The translations under genes and the position numbers were made by a program. A stretch of DNA of 60,687 nucleotides from Rodentibacter sp. Ppn85. GTDB taxonomy: Bacteria > Pseudomonadota > Gammaproteobacteria > Enterobacterales > Pasteurellaceae. How positions within the stretch are numbered: the first letter of the stretch is position 1; every line of letters starts with the position of its first letter. Location of the stretch: NCBI RefSeq assembly GCF_001999335.1, contig NZ_MLHS01000022.1, positions 1-60,687 of the forward strand. The letters are read 5' to 3'. The notes beneath the pieces are model-generated. The model did no database searches, was not told where the DNA came from, and was given only the letters and a program-made list of their open reading frames with translations. This document shows, piece by piece, positions 1-8,185 of this stretch.

Positions 1-84
1 GTTTTCTTACTATCTAATTTAGAATATAGCAGTTTATTGTTAGATAAATTTAAGGCATTTTGTATATTTACTGAAGTTAATTAA
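1..84 (+). CDS. C-terminal end of an upstream gene (partial)
   Basis: The first 84 bases read as an open frame of 27 codons ending in TAA at 82-84, three bases before the ATG of the ABC ATPase gene. That spacing is typical of a translationally linked operon, so this is probably the tail of the preceding gene of the rightward APE arm. The visible residues (leucine- and phenylalanine-rich, ending FTEVN) are too few to name a family. A chance open frame of this length is possible. Confidence 0.4.
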   Translation, partial: VFLLSNLEYSSLLLDKFKAFCIFTEVN

Positions 85-87
85 ATA

Positions 88-798
88 ATGTTAAAAATTA
101 AAAGCATTTCCTATCAATACCCCAACACTCAAACACGAGCATTGTGCAATATAAACCTACACCTCCCCCAAGGCACCTCCATTGGTTTACTCGGCCCTAA
201 CGGCGCAGGGAAAACTACGTTAATGTCGTTAATGGCTGGGTTACAATCCATTCAACAGGGGGAAATTTTATTTGAGGGCGTACCCTTTGAGCAATTATCG
301 AAAAAGCAACGCCATCAAATTTCCCTTGTGCCACAGGATTTTGCCTTTTATCCACTTTTGACTGTGTGGGAAAATATGACATTTTTTGCCGCACTTTATG
401 ATATTTCCGATAAAAATTGGCTATTGGAATTGTTGGAAAAAACAGGATTGACGGCACATAAAACTAAACTAGCGAAGCATTTATCAGGCGGGCTGAAACG
501 CCGTTTAAATTTCGCTATTGGGCTAATTAATCGTCCGAAAGTAATTTTCTTGGACGAAATCACAGTGGGAATCGATCCGCAATCCCGTCAATTTATTTTA
601 AATAGCGTAGCAGATTTAACCGCTCAAGGCATAACGGTGATTTATACCTCCCATTATCTGCAAGAAATTGAGCAACTTTGTTCGCAGTTAGTGCTATTAA
701 ACGAGGGCAAGATCATTTATCAAGGTAATTTGCAAGAAATTATTGGTACTCAACCGTTGGAGAAGTTTTATTTGGATTTTTTGGATAGACAGGTATAG
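88..798 (+). CDS. ABC transporter ATP-binding protein (APE cluster)
   Basis: A 236-residue cytoplasmic ATPase of an ABC exporter. Walker A (GPNGAGKTT, about residues 36-44), signature motif LSGGLKRR (about 132), Walker B (VIFLDE, about 152) and an H-loop histidine (TSHYLQE) are all present, so it should be active. The length is normal for a single nucleotide-binding domain of the ABC-2/drug-export type. Its likely membrane partner is the permease at 2472-3719, from which it is now separated by three genes. The position at the head of the rightward arm suggests export of the aryl polyene product or an intermediate; the substrate is inferred from context only. Confidence 0.9.
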   Translation: MLKIKSISYQYPNTQTRALCNINLHLPQGTSIGLLGPNGAGKTTLMSLMAGLQSIQQGEILFEGVPFEQLSKKQRHQISLVPQDFAFYPLLTVWENMTFFAALYDISDKNWLLELLEKTGLTAHKTKLAKHLSGGLKRRLNFAIGLINRPKVIFLDEITVGIDPQSRQFILNSVADLTAQGITVIYTSHYLQEIEQLCSQLVLLNEGKIIYQGNLQEIIGTQPLEKFYLDFLDRQV

Positions 799-800
799 AA

Positions 801-830
801 AAAATCCCACATATAATTATATGGGATTTT
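801..830. terminator. Bidirectional hairpin terminator
   Basis: A hairpin with nine-base arms (801-809, AAAATCCCA, and 822-830, TGGGATTTT) sits between the convergent ABC ATPase and DUF2846-type lipoprotein genes. A-rich and T-rich flanks let it work in both directions. Confidence 0.75.
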
Positions 831-838
831 CTAATTAA

Positions 839-1288
839 CTATTGAGTTTTTGCCATTTTCAGTTTTTGAACTGCCGCTTGTCCTTTTTCTTCGGAAACTT
901 GTTCTAAATTAGCACCCCCAACAAAAACACCCATTTTAATATACTGTCGAATAAAGTAATTTTTGCCTGAATCCGTTTTGATATTGAGATGATTGTTACT
1001 GAATTCCGATTCAGTCGAAATTTTGTGATCACCTGCTTTTACTTGTTTATAGAAAAAAACTTGTGGCGCCGATTCACCAATAAATTTGTCATCGACATAA
1101 AGATCCTTTTTTAATGCAGCGCCAAAAACAGAACCATCACGATAGATATAAAGACCGGATAGACCATTCTTTGGCATATCAAATTTTTTAGCTTGAGCAT
1201 CTTGTTGTGATGATGCCATTTCTGTTTTTGCACAAGCCGTTAAGAATAAAACCGCACTTAGCCCTAAAAAATTGAAAAATTTTTTCAT
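839..1288 (-). CDS. DUF2846-type lipoprotein
   Basis: A small predicted lipoprotein of 149 residues from the ATG at 1288, which has a GAGG ribosome site just upstream; a start at 1312 would add eight residues ahead of the signal peptide. The signal peptide ends in a lipobox (FLTAC, Cys about residue 19). The mature part fits the DUF2846 family (GLYIYRDGS..., then paired beta segments); its function is unknown. It follows the outer-membrane barrel gene on the same strand by about 50 bases, so the two are probably cotranscribed. It lies inside the rightward APE arm but on the opposite strand and looks like part of an inserted group. Confidence 0.75.
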   Translation of the reverse strand: MKKFFNFLGLSAVLFLTACAKTEMASSQQDAQAKKFDMPKNGLSGLYIYRDGSVFGAALKKDLYVDDKFIGESAPQVFFYKQVKAGDHKISTESEFSNNHLNIKTDSGKNYFIRQYIKMGVFVGGANLEQVSEEKGQAAVQKLKMAKTQ

Positions 1289-1339
1289 TATAAACCTCGT
1301 TAAAATAAACAAGCCTCTCGTAAAAGAAGCTTAAAAGAA

Positions 1340-1918
1340 TTAGAAACGATAAGCGACATTCAGAGCAATTTTGTTCACTTTTGCTTTGATGTCTGATTCA
1401 ACATTGCGTAATCTTGTTTGCGTGTATTCTACGCCTGCCTCAAGATTTTCGCTTAGTGTAAATTTAACACCGGCACCGTAGGCGACACCAAAAAGGTTTG
1501 AACCTTCAACATATTGAGAAACTTCTTCGCCGAAATCAAAGGAACTGACTTCCGCGCCAATTTTTACATAAGGTAAAATGTTATCTGTTACACGATAGCC
1601 TTGTAAGTAAGCAATACCGACATTGAATTTCTCTTTGGAAATAGAACCGTCTTCATCGCTGGTTTCAGAACCGCCCGTTCTTAACTTGATTTCACCGATA
1701 CCGACAAAATCTTTTTTGAAATCAAATCCATAACGACCAAATACACCAATACTGGCTTTGTTTGAACTATTGGCATTAATTCCCAAATCCGGGATTTCAA
1801 AAGTATGTTTAGTTGAACTTAATTCTGTACCAACTGCAAATCCTGTAAAATTGCCCTCAGCTACGGCAAAACCGCTAACCGAAACTGCTAGAATACCCAC
1901 TAATATTGTTTTTTTCAT
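1340..1918 (-). CDS. Outer-membrane beta-barrel protein
   Basis: A 192-residue protein with a Sec signal peptide (MKKTILVG... cut after AVA, about residue 20) and a C-terminal YRF, the aromatic end recognised by the BAM complex. Alternating hydrophobic strands (KIALNVAYRF, NVGIAYLQGYRV) suggest an eight-stranded barrel like small Opa/OmpA-type proteins. It is upstream of and cooriented with the lipoprotein at 839-1288, so both may be made together at the cell surface. The gene is divergent from the XRE-type regulator at 2077. No specific ligand or adhesion function can be read. Confidence 0.75.
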   Translation of the reverse strand: MKKTILVGILAVSVSGFAVAEGNFTGFAVGTELSSTKHTFEIPDLGINANSSNKASIGVFGRYGFDFKKDFVGIGEIKLRTGGSETSDEDGSISKEKFNVGIAYLQGYRVTDNILPYVKIGAEVSSFDFGEEVSQYVEGSNLFGVAYGAGVKFTLSENLEAGVEYTQTRLRNVESDIKAKVNKIALNVAYRF

Positions 1919-2076
1919 AGAAAAGCCTCGCTAAATGTGTGAAAATTGGTTCATATGGTTGCTCTTAAAAGCGATGGTTATTGTAAAAGAGTCGTCTTTT
2001 TTCTCCATTGACAGATAAGACAGAAAACCGCCTTTTTAATCCAAAAACAGCACTGAAAAGACAAATAGGTAACCGA

Positions 2077-2454
2077 ATGAGTGTACAAGATAAAATCAGA
2101 GGATTGCGTGAGCAAAATAGGCTTTCGCAGGAAGAAATGGCTGAACGATTGAATATGTCGCCAAGTGGTTATGCAAAAATTGAACGGGGTGAAACTAAAT
2201 TATATTTAGAAAAACTTGAACAAATTGCACAGGTGTTTAATCTTGATATAACCGATTTAATTAACACAAAAAGCATTTGTTTTCTAATTAGTGAGAATAG
2301 TCAATCAAGTTCAAATTATTATAATTCTGATGAAGCCTTAATTATTGAAAATGAGAAATTAAAGCTTTCGCTCTCTTTTCAAGAGCAACTCATTGAGCAA
2401 CAAAAAAGAGAAATTGCGTTATTAAAAGAGATGAACGCACTGCTTAAAGCCTAA
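2077..2454 (+). CDS. XRE-family helix-turn-helix regulator
   Basis: A DNA-binding protein of about 125 residues. The HTH (residues about 5-60) has the usual pattern: IRGLREQNRLSQEEMAERL, then the recognition helix SPSGYAKIERGE. The C-terminal 45 residues (ENEKLKLS...QEQLIEQQKREIALLKE) look like a short coiled coil for dimerisation. ATG 2077 is chosen because AGGT lies six bases upstream; an in-frame TTG at 2008 would add 23 unlikely residues. It is divergent from the outer-membrane barrel gene and ends 17 bases before the ABC permease, so it may regulate either. No operator was identified. Confidence 0.8.
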   Translation: MSVQDKIRGLREQNRLSQEEMAERLNMSPSGYAKIERGETKLYLEKLEQIAQVFNLDITDLINTKSICFLISENSQSSSNYYNSDEALIIENEKLKLSLSFQEQLIEQQKREIALLKEMNALLKA

Positions 2455-2471
2455 ATAAATCGGCGATAATT

Positions 2472-3719
2472 ATGTTAATTGCTTCAATCTGTAAAGAACT
2501 TCGCCTGTTAAGTCGTGATTTACACGGTGTTGCGGTGTTATTTATTATGCCGATTTTATTTATGTTTATTATGTCCGCCGCATTAAGTAATGAGAGTGAA
2601 TTAAGTCAAGAAGCACCGATTATGCTGTTATCGGAAAGGGAAAATCCGTTAAATGAGGCTTTATTTCAGGCTTTAAAAGAGGAAGGGCTGAGTGTAGTAC
2701 AGGGTAATATTCAGTCGGAGCGGGTAAAGGCAGAAAGTGCATTAACAGAGGGCATATATTCTTTATTAATCATCAATTCTAACTCAAAATTGACCGCACT
2801 TTCCGACGAAAAACCGTTGGAATTACGCTTGAATCCAAGTATCGATCGAGGCTGGTTGTTAGGTGTGAAAGGCATTTTACAAAAGCACTACACAAGATTA
2901 CGTTTGGAACAATATTTAGCGGACAATTATATTAAGTTGAAAAATCGTCAGCAGAAGCAAATCAAAGAAATAGAGAAAAAAGTTAATCAGGATTTAGATA
3001 AAAAATTTGCGCAAATCAATGATTATTTAGCCAAAGCCCGCTGGCAAGAAGTCTATCTTAATCGCCAAGGAGAGCAAATCACAAAGCCTAACTCGGTACA
3101 GCATAGTGTGCCTGCTTGGCTGATTTTTGGGATGTTTTTTATTATGATTCCGCTGTCAAACGTGATGGCAATGGAACGACAAACCAATACCATTACCCGC
3201 TTACGAATGGCGAGGGCTTCGGCATTGAATTTAATCGTAGCGAAATTACTCCCCTATTTTTTAATTAACCAATTACAATTTATCGGTATGATTGCACTGG
3301 GGTATTTTGTATTGCCATACTTTGATATGCCGGCATTTTCTTTGAATGGTGAATGGTGGCAATATGCAGTGTTATCAATGACGGTCAGCCTTGCTGCACT
3401 CGGCTATGGTTTATTCGTGAGTGTTATTGCGCGTACAACCGAACACGCCGTTGTGTTAGGCGGTGGAGGAATTATCATTATGGCGGCTATCGGCGGTATT
3501 ATGGTGCCAACCTATGTGATGCCAGATATAATGCAAACGGTTGCTGAATTTTCACCAATGGGGTGGGCATTGGGTGCATTCCAAAATTTATTGCTTAACC
3601 AATCTGCCTTGTCGCAAATTGCCGATTATTTGCTTAAACTCACCGCTTTCGGTGGGGTAACTATCGGGTTGGCTGCGATGATTTACCAACAACAATTACG
3701 AAAACAAGTGAGATTTTAA
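2472..3719 (+). CDS. ABC-2 type transporter permease (APE cluster)
   Basis: An integral membrane protein of 415 residues with ABC-2 topology: one N-terminal membrane helix (about residues 20-40), a long polar periplasmic region (about 45-210), then about five helices from residue 215 to the end (e.g. LIFGMFFIMIPLS, GGGGIIIMAAIGGIMV). It pairs with the ATPase at 88-798. Its TAA overlaps the ATG of the downstream ACP (TAATG at 3717-3721), so transport and polyketide genes are coupled. A USS core lies inside the coding sequence at 2793-2801. Substrate is inferred from context. Confidence 0.85.
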   Translation: MLIASICKELRLLSRDLHGVAVLFIMPILFMFIMSAALSNESELSQEAPIMLLSERENPLNEALFQALKEEGLSVVQGNIQSERVKAESALTEGIYSLLIINSNSKLTALSDEKPLELRLNPSIDRGWLLGVKGILQKHYTRLRLEQYLADNYIKLKNRQQKQIKEIEKKVNQDLDKKFAQINDYLAKARWQEVYLNRQGEQITKPNSVQHSVPAWLIFGMFFIMIPLSNVMAMERQTNTITRLRMARASALNLIVAKLLPYFLINQLQFIGMIALGYFVLPYFDMPAFSLNGEWWQYAVLSMTVSLAALGYGLFVSVIARTTEHAVVLGGGGIIIMAAIGGIMVPTYVMPDIMQTVAEFSPMGWALGAFQNLLLNQSALSQIADYLLKLTAFGGVTIGLAAMIYQQQLRKQVRF

Positions 3720-4006
3720 TGGCTTATCTTTTTACCCTTGAGCAGAATTTGCTTGAATTAGAACTAAAAAAATTGATTGTTCAGGAAGCCGAAAAAACGG
3801 AGATTGATCCCAAATCTATTCAAGATAATGAACCCTTATTTGGCGATCAAAGTCGCATTCAGCTAGATTCCCTTGATGCACTACAAATTGCGGTGGCGTT
3901 ACAGGCACATTTTAAGGTACGTTTGCAGGGCGACAGAATGGTACGTAAACATATGATGAACGTACGCGATCTTGCGGCGTTCATTCGCGAACAACACCCA
4001 AAATGA
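3719..4006 (+). CDS. Acyl carrier protein, rightward arm
   Basis: A 95-residue acyl carrier protein. The phosphopantetheine attachment serine is Ser51 in IQLDSLDALQ, followed by the usual hydrophobic helix. The N-terminal 15 residues are longer than in FabF-pathway ACPs. It overlaps the permease stop and overlaps the next ketosynthase by ATGA (4003-4006), so ACP and ketosynthase are translated together. It is the third ACP of the cluster; the other two sit in the main arm at 19609 and 19860. It most likely serves the adjacent KS/CLF-like pair. Confidence 0.9.
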   Translation: MAYLFTLEQNLLELELKKLIVQEAEKTEIDPKSIQDNEPLFGDQSRIQLDSLDALQIAVALQAHFKVRLQGDRMVRKHMMNVRDLAAFIREQHPK

Positions 4007-5046
4007 CCGTCTATATCAATGCCGTTTCCGCCCAATTTGCGGAAAAAATCGGGCAACGAACCAGCCAAATGTTAGGGCAAACAACAGTATTACCTTACTT
4101 CAATGCATTTAAAGAACCTCTGCTTTCCCTTGAACGGCTTTATGCTTATTTTGATGAGCAAATCGACCGCACTTTAAAACAAGTAGGTTGGAATAAAACT
4201 GAAGTTAAAGACGTTCCCATTTTGCTTGGCTCCACAGCTTATGTCATGAGTGATTGCGAAGCCCGTCTTGCCAATCAACAACCGCTACCAAAGGAATACA
4301 GCTTGGCGGTGATAGCTGATCATTTACGAGAACGGTATCAAACACAAGTATTTAGTTTTGCAACCTCCTGCACCTCTTCCGCCCAAGCTATTGGCTATGC
4401 CTATAAAATGCTGAAAAATAACATAGCAGAAAAAGCCTTAGTACTCGGTTTTGAAATGTTTAATCGCCTAACGTTTGAGCATTTTCACGCAATGAGTTTA
4501 CTTTCTCAAGATTCATCTTATTTACCGATGACGGCTTCTAACGGTATTGTTTTAGGTGAAGGTATGGGATGTATGGCGTTATCGAGCCAACCAAATCATT
4601 CCTTCTGTTGCGAAATCTTAGGTGTAACGGGCGTAACAGATAATGAAAATCTGACAAATAGCAGCCCAAATTCATTGAAAACCTTGCTTAAGCAATGCCT
4701 TAAAAAAGCCCAAATATCAGCAGAACAAATCCAAGGTATCAAAATTCACGGGGTGGGCGGTAATAGTGATGAAATGGAAAAACAAGTACTGAGCGAGCTT
4801 TTCCCGCAGACGCAATGGATTTTAATAAAACCTTATATGGGACACACGCTCGGCGCAAGCGGTGTATTAGAAACAGTATTTTTTTATCAAAGTTTACAAG
4901 CCAAATACCTTGCCGAACTCCCCTGGCAAACGGAAGATAAAAATCAACAGTCACTTCATGGAAAAGCCTTAAAGTCCGGTTATTATTTGCATTATTTTTT
5001 AGGCTTCGGCGGCAGTCATATCGCATGGGTAATCAAGGTAAACTAA
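4003..5046 (+). CDS. Beta-ketoacyl synthase, rightward arm
   Basis: A thiolase-fold condensing enzyme of 347 residues, shorter than the usual 400-420. The catalytic triad is present: Cys123 (ATSCTSSAQ), His249 (KIHGVGGNSDE, with HGVGG in place of HGTGT) and His281 (PYMGHTLGASG). The N-terminal region is reduced. It begins inside the ACP gene and its TAA overlaps the start of the CLF-like gene (TAATG at 5044-5048), indicating a coupled ACP-KS-CLF unit. A USS core lies in the gene at 4166-4174. It probably condenses malonyl-ACP in aryl polyene or a side-chain synthesis; the precise step is not known. Confidence 0.88.
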   Translation: MTVYINAVSAQFAEKIGQRTSQMLGQTTVLPYFNAFKEPLLSLERLYAYFDEQIDRTLKQVGWNKTEVKDVPILLGSTAYVMSDCEARLANQQPLPKEYSLAVIADHLRERYQTQVFSFATSCTSSAQAIGYAYKMLKNNIAEKALVLGFEMFNRLTFEHFHAMSLLSQDSSYLPMTASNGIVLGEGMGCMALSSQPNHSFCCEILGVTGVTDNENLTNSSPNSLKTLLKQCLKKAQISAEQIQGIKIHGVGGNSDEMEKQVLSELFPQTQWILIKPYMGHTLGASGVLETVFFYQSLQAKYLAELPWQTEDKNQQSLHGKALKSGYYLHYFLGFGGSHIAWVIKVN

Positions 5047-5630
5047 TGATCTATTTACAACAAAAAAATACGTTTCTAGCAAACGGAAGGACAGATAAAA
5101 CCCTTCGCCAGCAACTACAAATAGAAGGCATTGATCCCCGTCGTTTTAGCCGTTTCACCCAACTCGCCCTGATGGGCGCATTACCACTAAAAAATAATAT
5201 TCAGCCAACTTGTGCTATTTATCTTGGTTCCCCCTTTAACTCACCGAGTAAATTTGACAAGATGTTTCATCAACTTAATGAATACGATATGCCAAGTCCA
5301 TTAGATTTTATGGCGAATATCAATAATGCGACGACGTTTCAACTTGCACAAATTTTTCAAACAACGGGAAATTCAATCTTCCTACCGATTAATCAAAAAA
5401 CAATCTGGCAACCGCTTCAATTAGCGGAATTCGATTTAATCAACGGTGATATAAAACAAGCTTTAGTCGGATGGGTGTTAGAAAGCCCTCAAAAGAAACA
5501 AACTGAAGGCGCTGTATTTTGGTTGGTATCCAAAGAGTCAGAAAGTGCGGTCAAAAAATTAGCGGTTTTGCCAGAATGTGAAGATGTGCAAAATTTGGAT
5601 TTTTTATCGCTTGTGCAAAAATTTAATTAG
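5046..5630 (+). CDS. CLF-like truncated ketosynthase partner, rightward arm
   Basis: A 194-residue protein, only about half a ketosynthase. It resembles the CLF-like protein at 20874-21608: both have SP-x-x-F, a central Asn, then a hydrophobic segment and a closing IKQ (GDIKQALVGWV here, EGIKQVLVVV there). No nucleophilic Cys occurs where a KS would have it (FLPINQKTI). This suggests a non-catalytic partner, like a chain-length factor, for the KS encoded just upstream. ATG 5046 overlaps the KS stop; an earlier in-frame ATG at 5025 is less likely. It converges with the main-arm KS, 25 bases away. A USS core is at 5543-5551. Confidence 0.65.
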   Translation: MIYLQQKNTFLANGRTDKTLRQQLQIEGIDPRRFSRFTQLALMGALPLKNNIQPTCAIYLGSPFNSPSKFDKMFHQLNEYDMPSPLDFMANINNATTFQLAQIFQTTGNSIFLPINQKTIWQPLQLAEFDLINGDIKQALVGWVLESPQKKQTEGAVFWLVSKESESAVKKLAVLPECEDVQNLDFLSLVQKFN

Positions 5631-5655
5631 TCGTTTTTCATCCCGACCAATTAAA

Positions 5656-6900
5656 TTATGCTTTCCACCGCTTAAAAATCAACGAGGTATTCACACCGCC
5701 AAAGGCAAAGTTATTATTCATCACATAATCTGTGTGAATTTCACGCCCGTCTCCTCGAATATAATCTAACTTGCCGCAACGTTCGTCAATATTATCTAAG
5801 TTAAGCGTCGGTGCAAACCAGCCATCTCTCATCATTTCAATGGAAAACCACGATTCCAAAGCGCCACAAGCACCGAGAGTATGACCCAAATAGCTTTTTT
5901 GTGAGCTTAGCGGAATTTTGCCGAATATAGCCTCGGTTGCGAGGGTTTCGGCAATATCGCCTTGTTCTGTCGCCGTACCGTGCCCATTCACATAACCAAT
6001 TTTTTCAGGTGATAAATTGGCATCTTTAAGTGCTAATTCCATACAGCGTTGCATGGTGTCTTTTTGTGGACGGGTAACATGCGCCCCATCACTATTTGCA
6101 CCATAACCAACTACCTCTGCAATGATTTTCGCGCCGCGTGCCAGGGCGTGGTCTAATTCTTCCAATACAAACATTCCTGCCCCCTCGCCAATAACCAGAC
6201 CATCGCGATCTTTATCGTACGGACGCGGAGTTTTGCTTGGATTGTTGACGTCTCGGCTTGCCGCATAAAGGGAATCGAAAACATAGACTTCCGACGGACA
6301 AAACTCCTCACCGCCACCCGCCAGCATCATTGGAATAAGCCCATACTTAATCGCTTCATAAGCATAACCTATGCCTTGGCTGCCCGAAGAACAAGCACTG
6401 GAGGTGGGAATAATTCGCCCTGTTAAACCAAAGAAAATACTAATATTCGCCGCAGTGGTATGAGGCATCATTCGTACATAAGTATTGGCATTGAAGCCGT
6501 CCGATTTACCTGTCATCAAAAGTTCGGCTGCATCTTTGATGTCGTTGGTAGAACCGGTTGAAGAACCGCAAGCCACTCCCATTCTACCATCTTTGAGATA
6601 AGTTAAAATTTCGCCGTTTTCATCAAGTAAATTAGCGTTAGCCAAAGCACGTTCGCTCGCTTCCACTACAAACTGTGAAACACGCCCGAGACTGCGTAAT
6701 TGTTTACGCGTCCAATGTTTTGGCGGTTGGTAATTGTGAATCTCTGCGCCTAAACGTGCTTCTAATTCAGGGTAACGTTCAATCCAATCTTTTTTAGCTT
6801 GTACGGCATTTTGTTTGCGTTGAAATGCGGACTTGACTTCTTGCCATTCCTTACCAAAGGCGGTAACAGCCCCAATGCCTGTGACGACAACTCGTTTCAT
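5656..6900 (-). CDS. Beta-ketoacyl-ACP synthase, FabF-like (main APE arm)
   Basis: A 414-residue condensing enzyme of the KAS II type. It has a complete triad: Cys170 (TSSACSSGSQ), His307 (NGHGTATEQGD) and His340 (YLGHTLGACG). The start at 6900 gives the family N-terminus MKRVVVTGIG; an ATG at 6912 would add four residues. It is the last gene of the main arm, 56 bases after the ketoreductase. In characterised aryl polyene systems, two KS proteins plus a CLF-type partner work with KR and DH to build the polyene; this should be one of those KS enzymes. The cytoplasmic substrate is expected to be an ACP-bound aryl polyene chain. Confidence 0.93.
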   Translation of the reverse strand: MKRVVVTGIGAVTAFGKEWQEVKSAFQRKQNAVQAKKDWIERYPELEARLGAEIHNYQPPKHWTRKQLRSLGRVSQFVVEASERALANANLLDENGEILTYLKDGRMGVACGSSTGSTNDIKDAAELLMTGKSDGFNANTYVRMMPHTTAANISIFFGLTGRIIPTSSACSSGSQGIGYAYEAIKYGLIPMMLAGGGEEFCPSEVYVFDSLYAASRDVNNPSKTPRPYDKDRDGLVIGEGAGMFVLEELDHALARGAKIIAEVVGYGANSDGAHVTRPQKDTMQRCMELALKDANLSPEKIGYVNGHGTATEQGDIAETLATEAIFGKIPLSSQKSYLGHTLGACGALESWFSIEMMRDGWFAPTLNLDNIDERCGKLDYIRGDGREIHTDYVMNNNFAFGGVNTSLIFKRWKA

Positions 6901-6956
6901 CTTTATTCTCATTATTCATTATAAAATAGGCGGATACAGAATCTATCCTTACACGG

Positions 6957-7685
6957 TTAGCACAAACCACCATTCACACCGATGACTTGTCGGGTAATAT
7001 AAGCGGCTCTTTCATCCATCAAGAAATTAACCGCATGAGCCACTTCATCAGGATTACCCATTCTGCCGATTGGAATCATTTTTAAAATTTCATCAATCGG
7101 TAGATTTTCATCTAAAATTTCCGTATCAATTAATCCTGGCGCTACGCAATTAACGGTAATTTTGCGTTTTGCCAATTCCACTGCAAGCGCTTTTGCCGCA
7201 CCAATAATACCCGCTTTCGAAGCGCTATAATTCACCTGTCCTCTGTTGCCAATCATGCCGGAAACAGAAGTAATACAGACAATACGCCCGGCTTTTCGAC
7301 GGCGGATCATTGGCATCATAATCGGATGAAGTACATTGTAAAAACCGTCTAAATTAGTGCGTAATACGATATCCCAATCCTCATTGGTTAGTGCAGGAAA
7401 GGCGTTATCACGGGTTAAACCGGCATTAAGCACCACACCATAATACGCACCGTGCTCTTCGATATCTGCCAACAATTTCCGAGTAGCTTGATCACGATTG
7501 CCGACATCAAATTGTAGTACTCTTGCATTTTTTCCTAAATTTCTGATTGTTTGTGCAACTTCTTCCGCCTCTTCCATACGGTTGCGGCAATGTACGACAA
7601 TATCAAAGCCCGATTGAGCCAAACGCAAGGCAATGGCTTTGCCAATGCCGCGACTAGAACCGGTAATTAAAATAGTTTGCTTCAT
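6957..7685 (-). CDS. 3-oxoacyl-ACP reductase, FabG-like (main APE arm)
   Basis: A short-chain dehydrogenase of 242 residues. It has the nucleotide motif TGSSRGIG (about residues 8-15), NAG at 87-89, and the catalytic Ser140, Tyr153 and Lys157 (YSASK). It reduces the beta-keto group after each condensation. It follows the dehydratase by 29 bases and precedes the terminal KS, matching the KS-DH-KR-KS order usual in aryl polyene clusters. Length and motifs are normal for FabG. Confidence 0.93.
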   Translation of the reverse strand: MKQTILITGSSRGIGKAIALRLAQSGFDIVVHCRNRMEEAEEVAQTIRNLGKNARVLQFDVGNRDQATRKLLADIEEHGAYYGVVLNAGLTRDNAFPALTNEDWDIVLRTNLDGFYNVLHPIMMPMIRRRKAGRIVCITSVSGMIGNRGQVNYSASKAGIIGAAKALAVELAKRKITVNCVAPGLIDTEILDENLPIDEILKMIPIGRMGNPDEVAHAVNFLMDERAAYITRQVIGVNGGLC

Positions 7686-7714
7686 TGTATTCTCTTTTTA
7701 TTTGAAAAGTGCGG

Positions 7715-8185
7715 TTAATTTTCTGCGTACTTTTTATCAGTGCTTACTTGAGGGCGGTAAACATTCAATGCCCCTTCAATTAAAACTTGCTCGTTGTCTA
7801 AATCCGTCAAGGAACAATCAAACACGCCAAACCCGGTGGCATCTTCAATAGAAAGTTGAATACGAATCTGCAACCGATGTCCTAGTGTCACCAAAGGTGT
7901 GTGGAACTTTAGTTTTCGAGAACCAATCCAATAACCCAAGCTAATTGGCAGCCCTGCTTTCAGACATTTACAACCCGCCCATGCAGCAATACCTTGCGCC
8001 ATAATCTCAGCCGCCATATAAGTAGGCAGCTCCCCGTTTTTGACTAATAAACAAGCTTCCGTCGGGGTGGTTTCGGCAATCAGAAAATTATCGTCAAAAT
8101 CGGTAATTTTTTCCAACATCACCATTTTTCCACTATGCGGTATAAGAGAAGCGATGTTCGTTATCGGACAAGTTAAATCAATCAT
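7715..8185 (-). CDS. 3-hydroxyacyl-ACP dehydratase, hotdog fold (main APE arm)
   Basis: A 156-residue hotdog-fold dehydratase of the APE type. The N-terminal motif LIPHSGKMVMLEKI and the helix TYMAAEIMAQGIAAWAG are characteristic. The ATG at 8185 lies inside the end of the upstream KS gene (overlap 8178-8185); longer reading frames would run back into that gene. It should remove water from the beta-hydroxy intermediate to form each double bond. A second dehydratase-like domain is fused to the ligase at 17957-19609; in studied systems two different dehydratase subunits act as a complex, and these two may be the pair. Its TAA is part of a USS (7707-7715). Confidence 0.85.
   Translation of the reverse strand: MIDLTCPITNIASLIPHSGKMVMLEKITDFDDNFLIAETTPTEACLLVKNGELPTYMAAEIMAQGIAAWAGCKCLKAGLPISLGYWIGSRKLKFHTPLVTLGHRLQIRIQLSIEDATGFGVFDCSLTDLDNEQVLIEGALNVYRPQVSTDKKYAEN

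Noticed and set aside
2008-2076. TTG start giving a longer XRE regulator
   Set aside because: The extra 23 residues are not HTH-like and a better ribosome site precedes ATG 2077.
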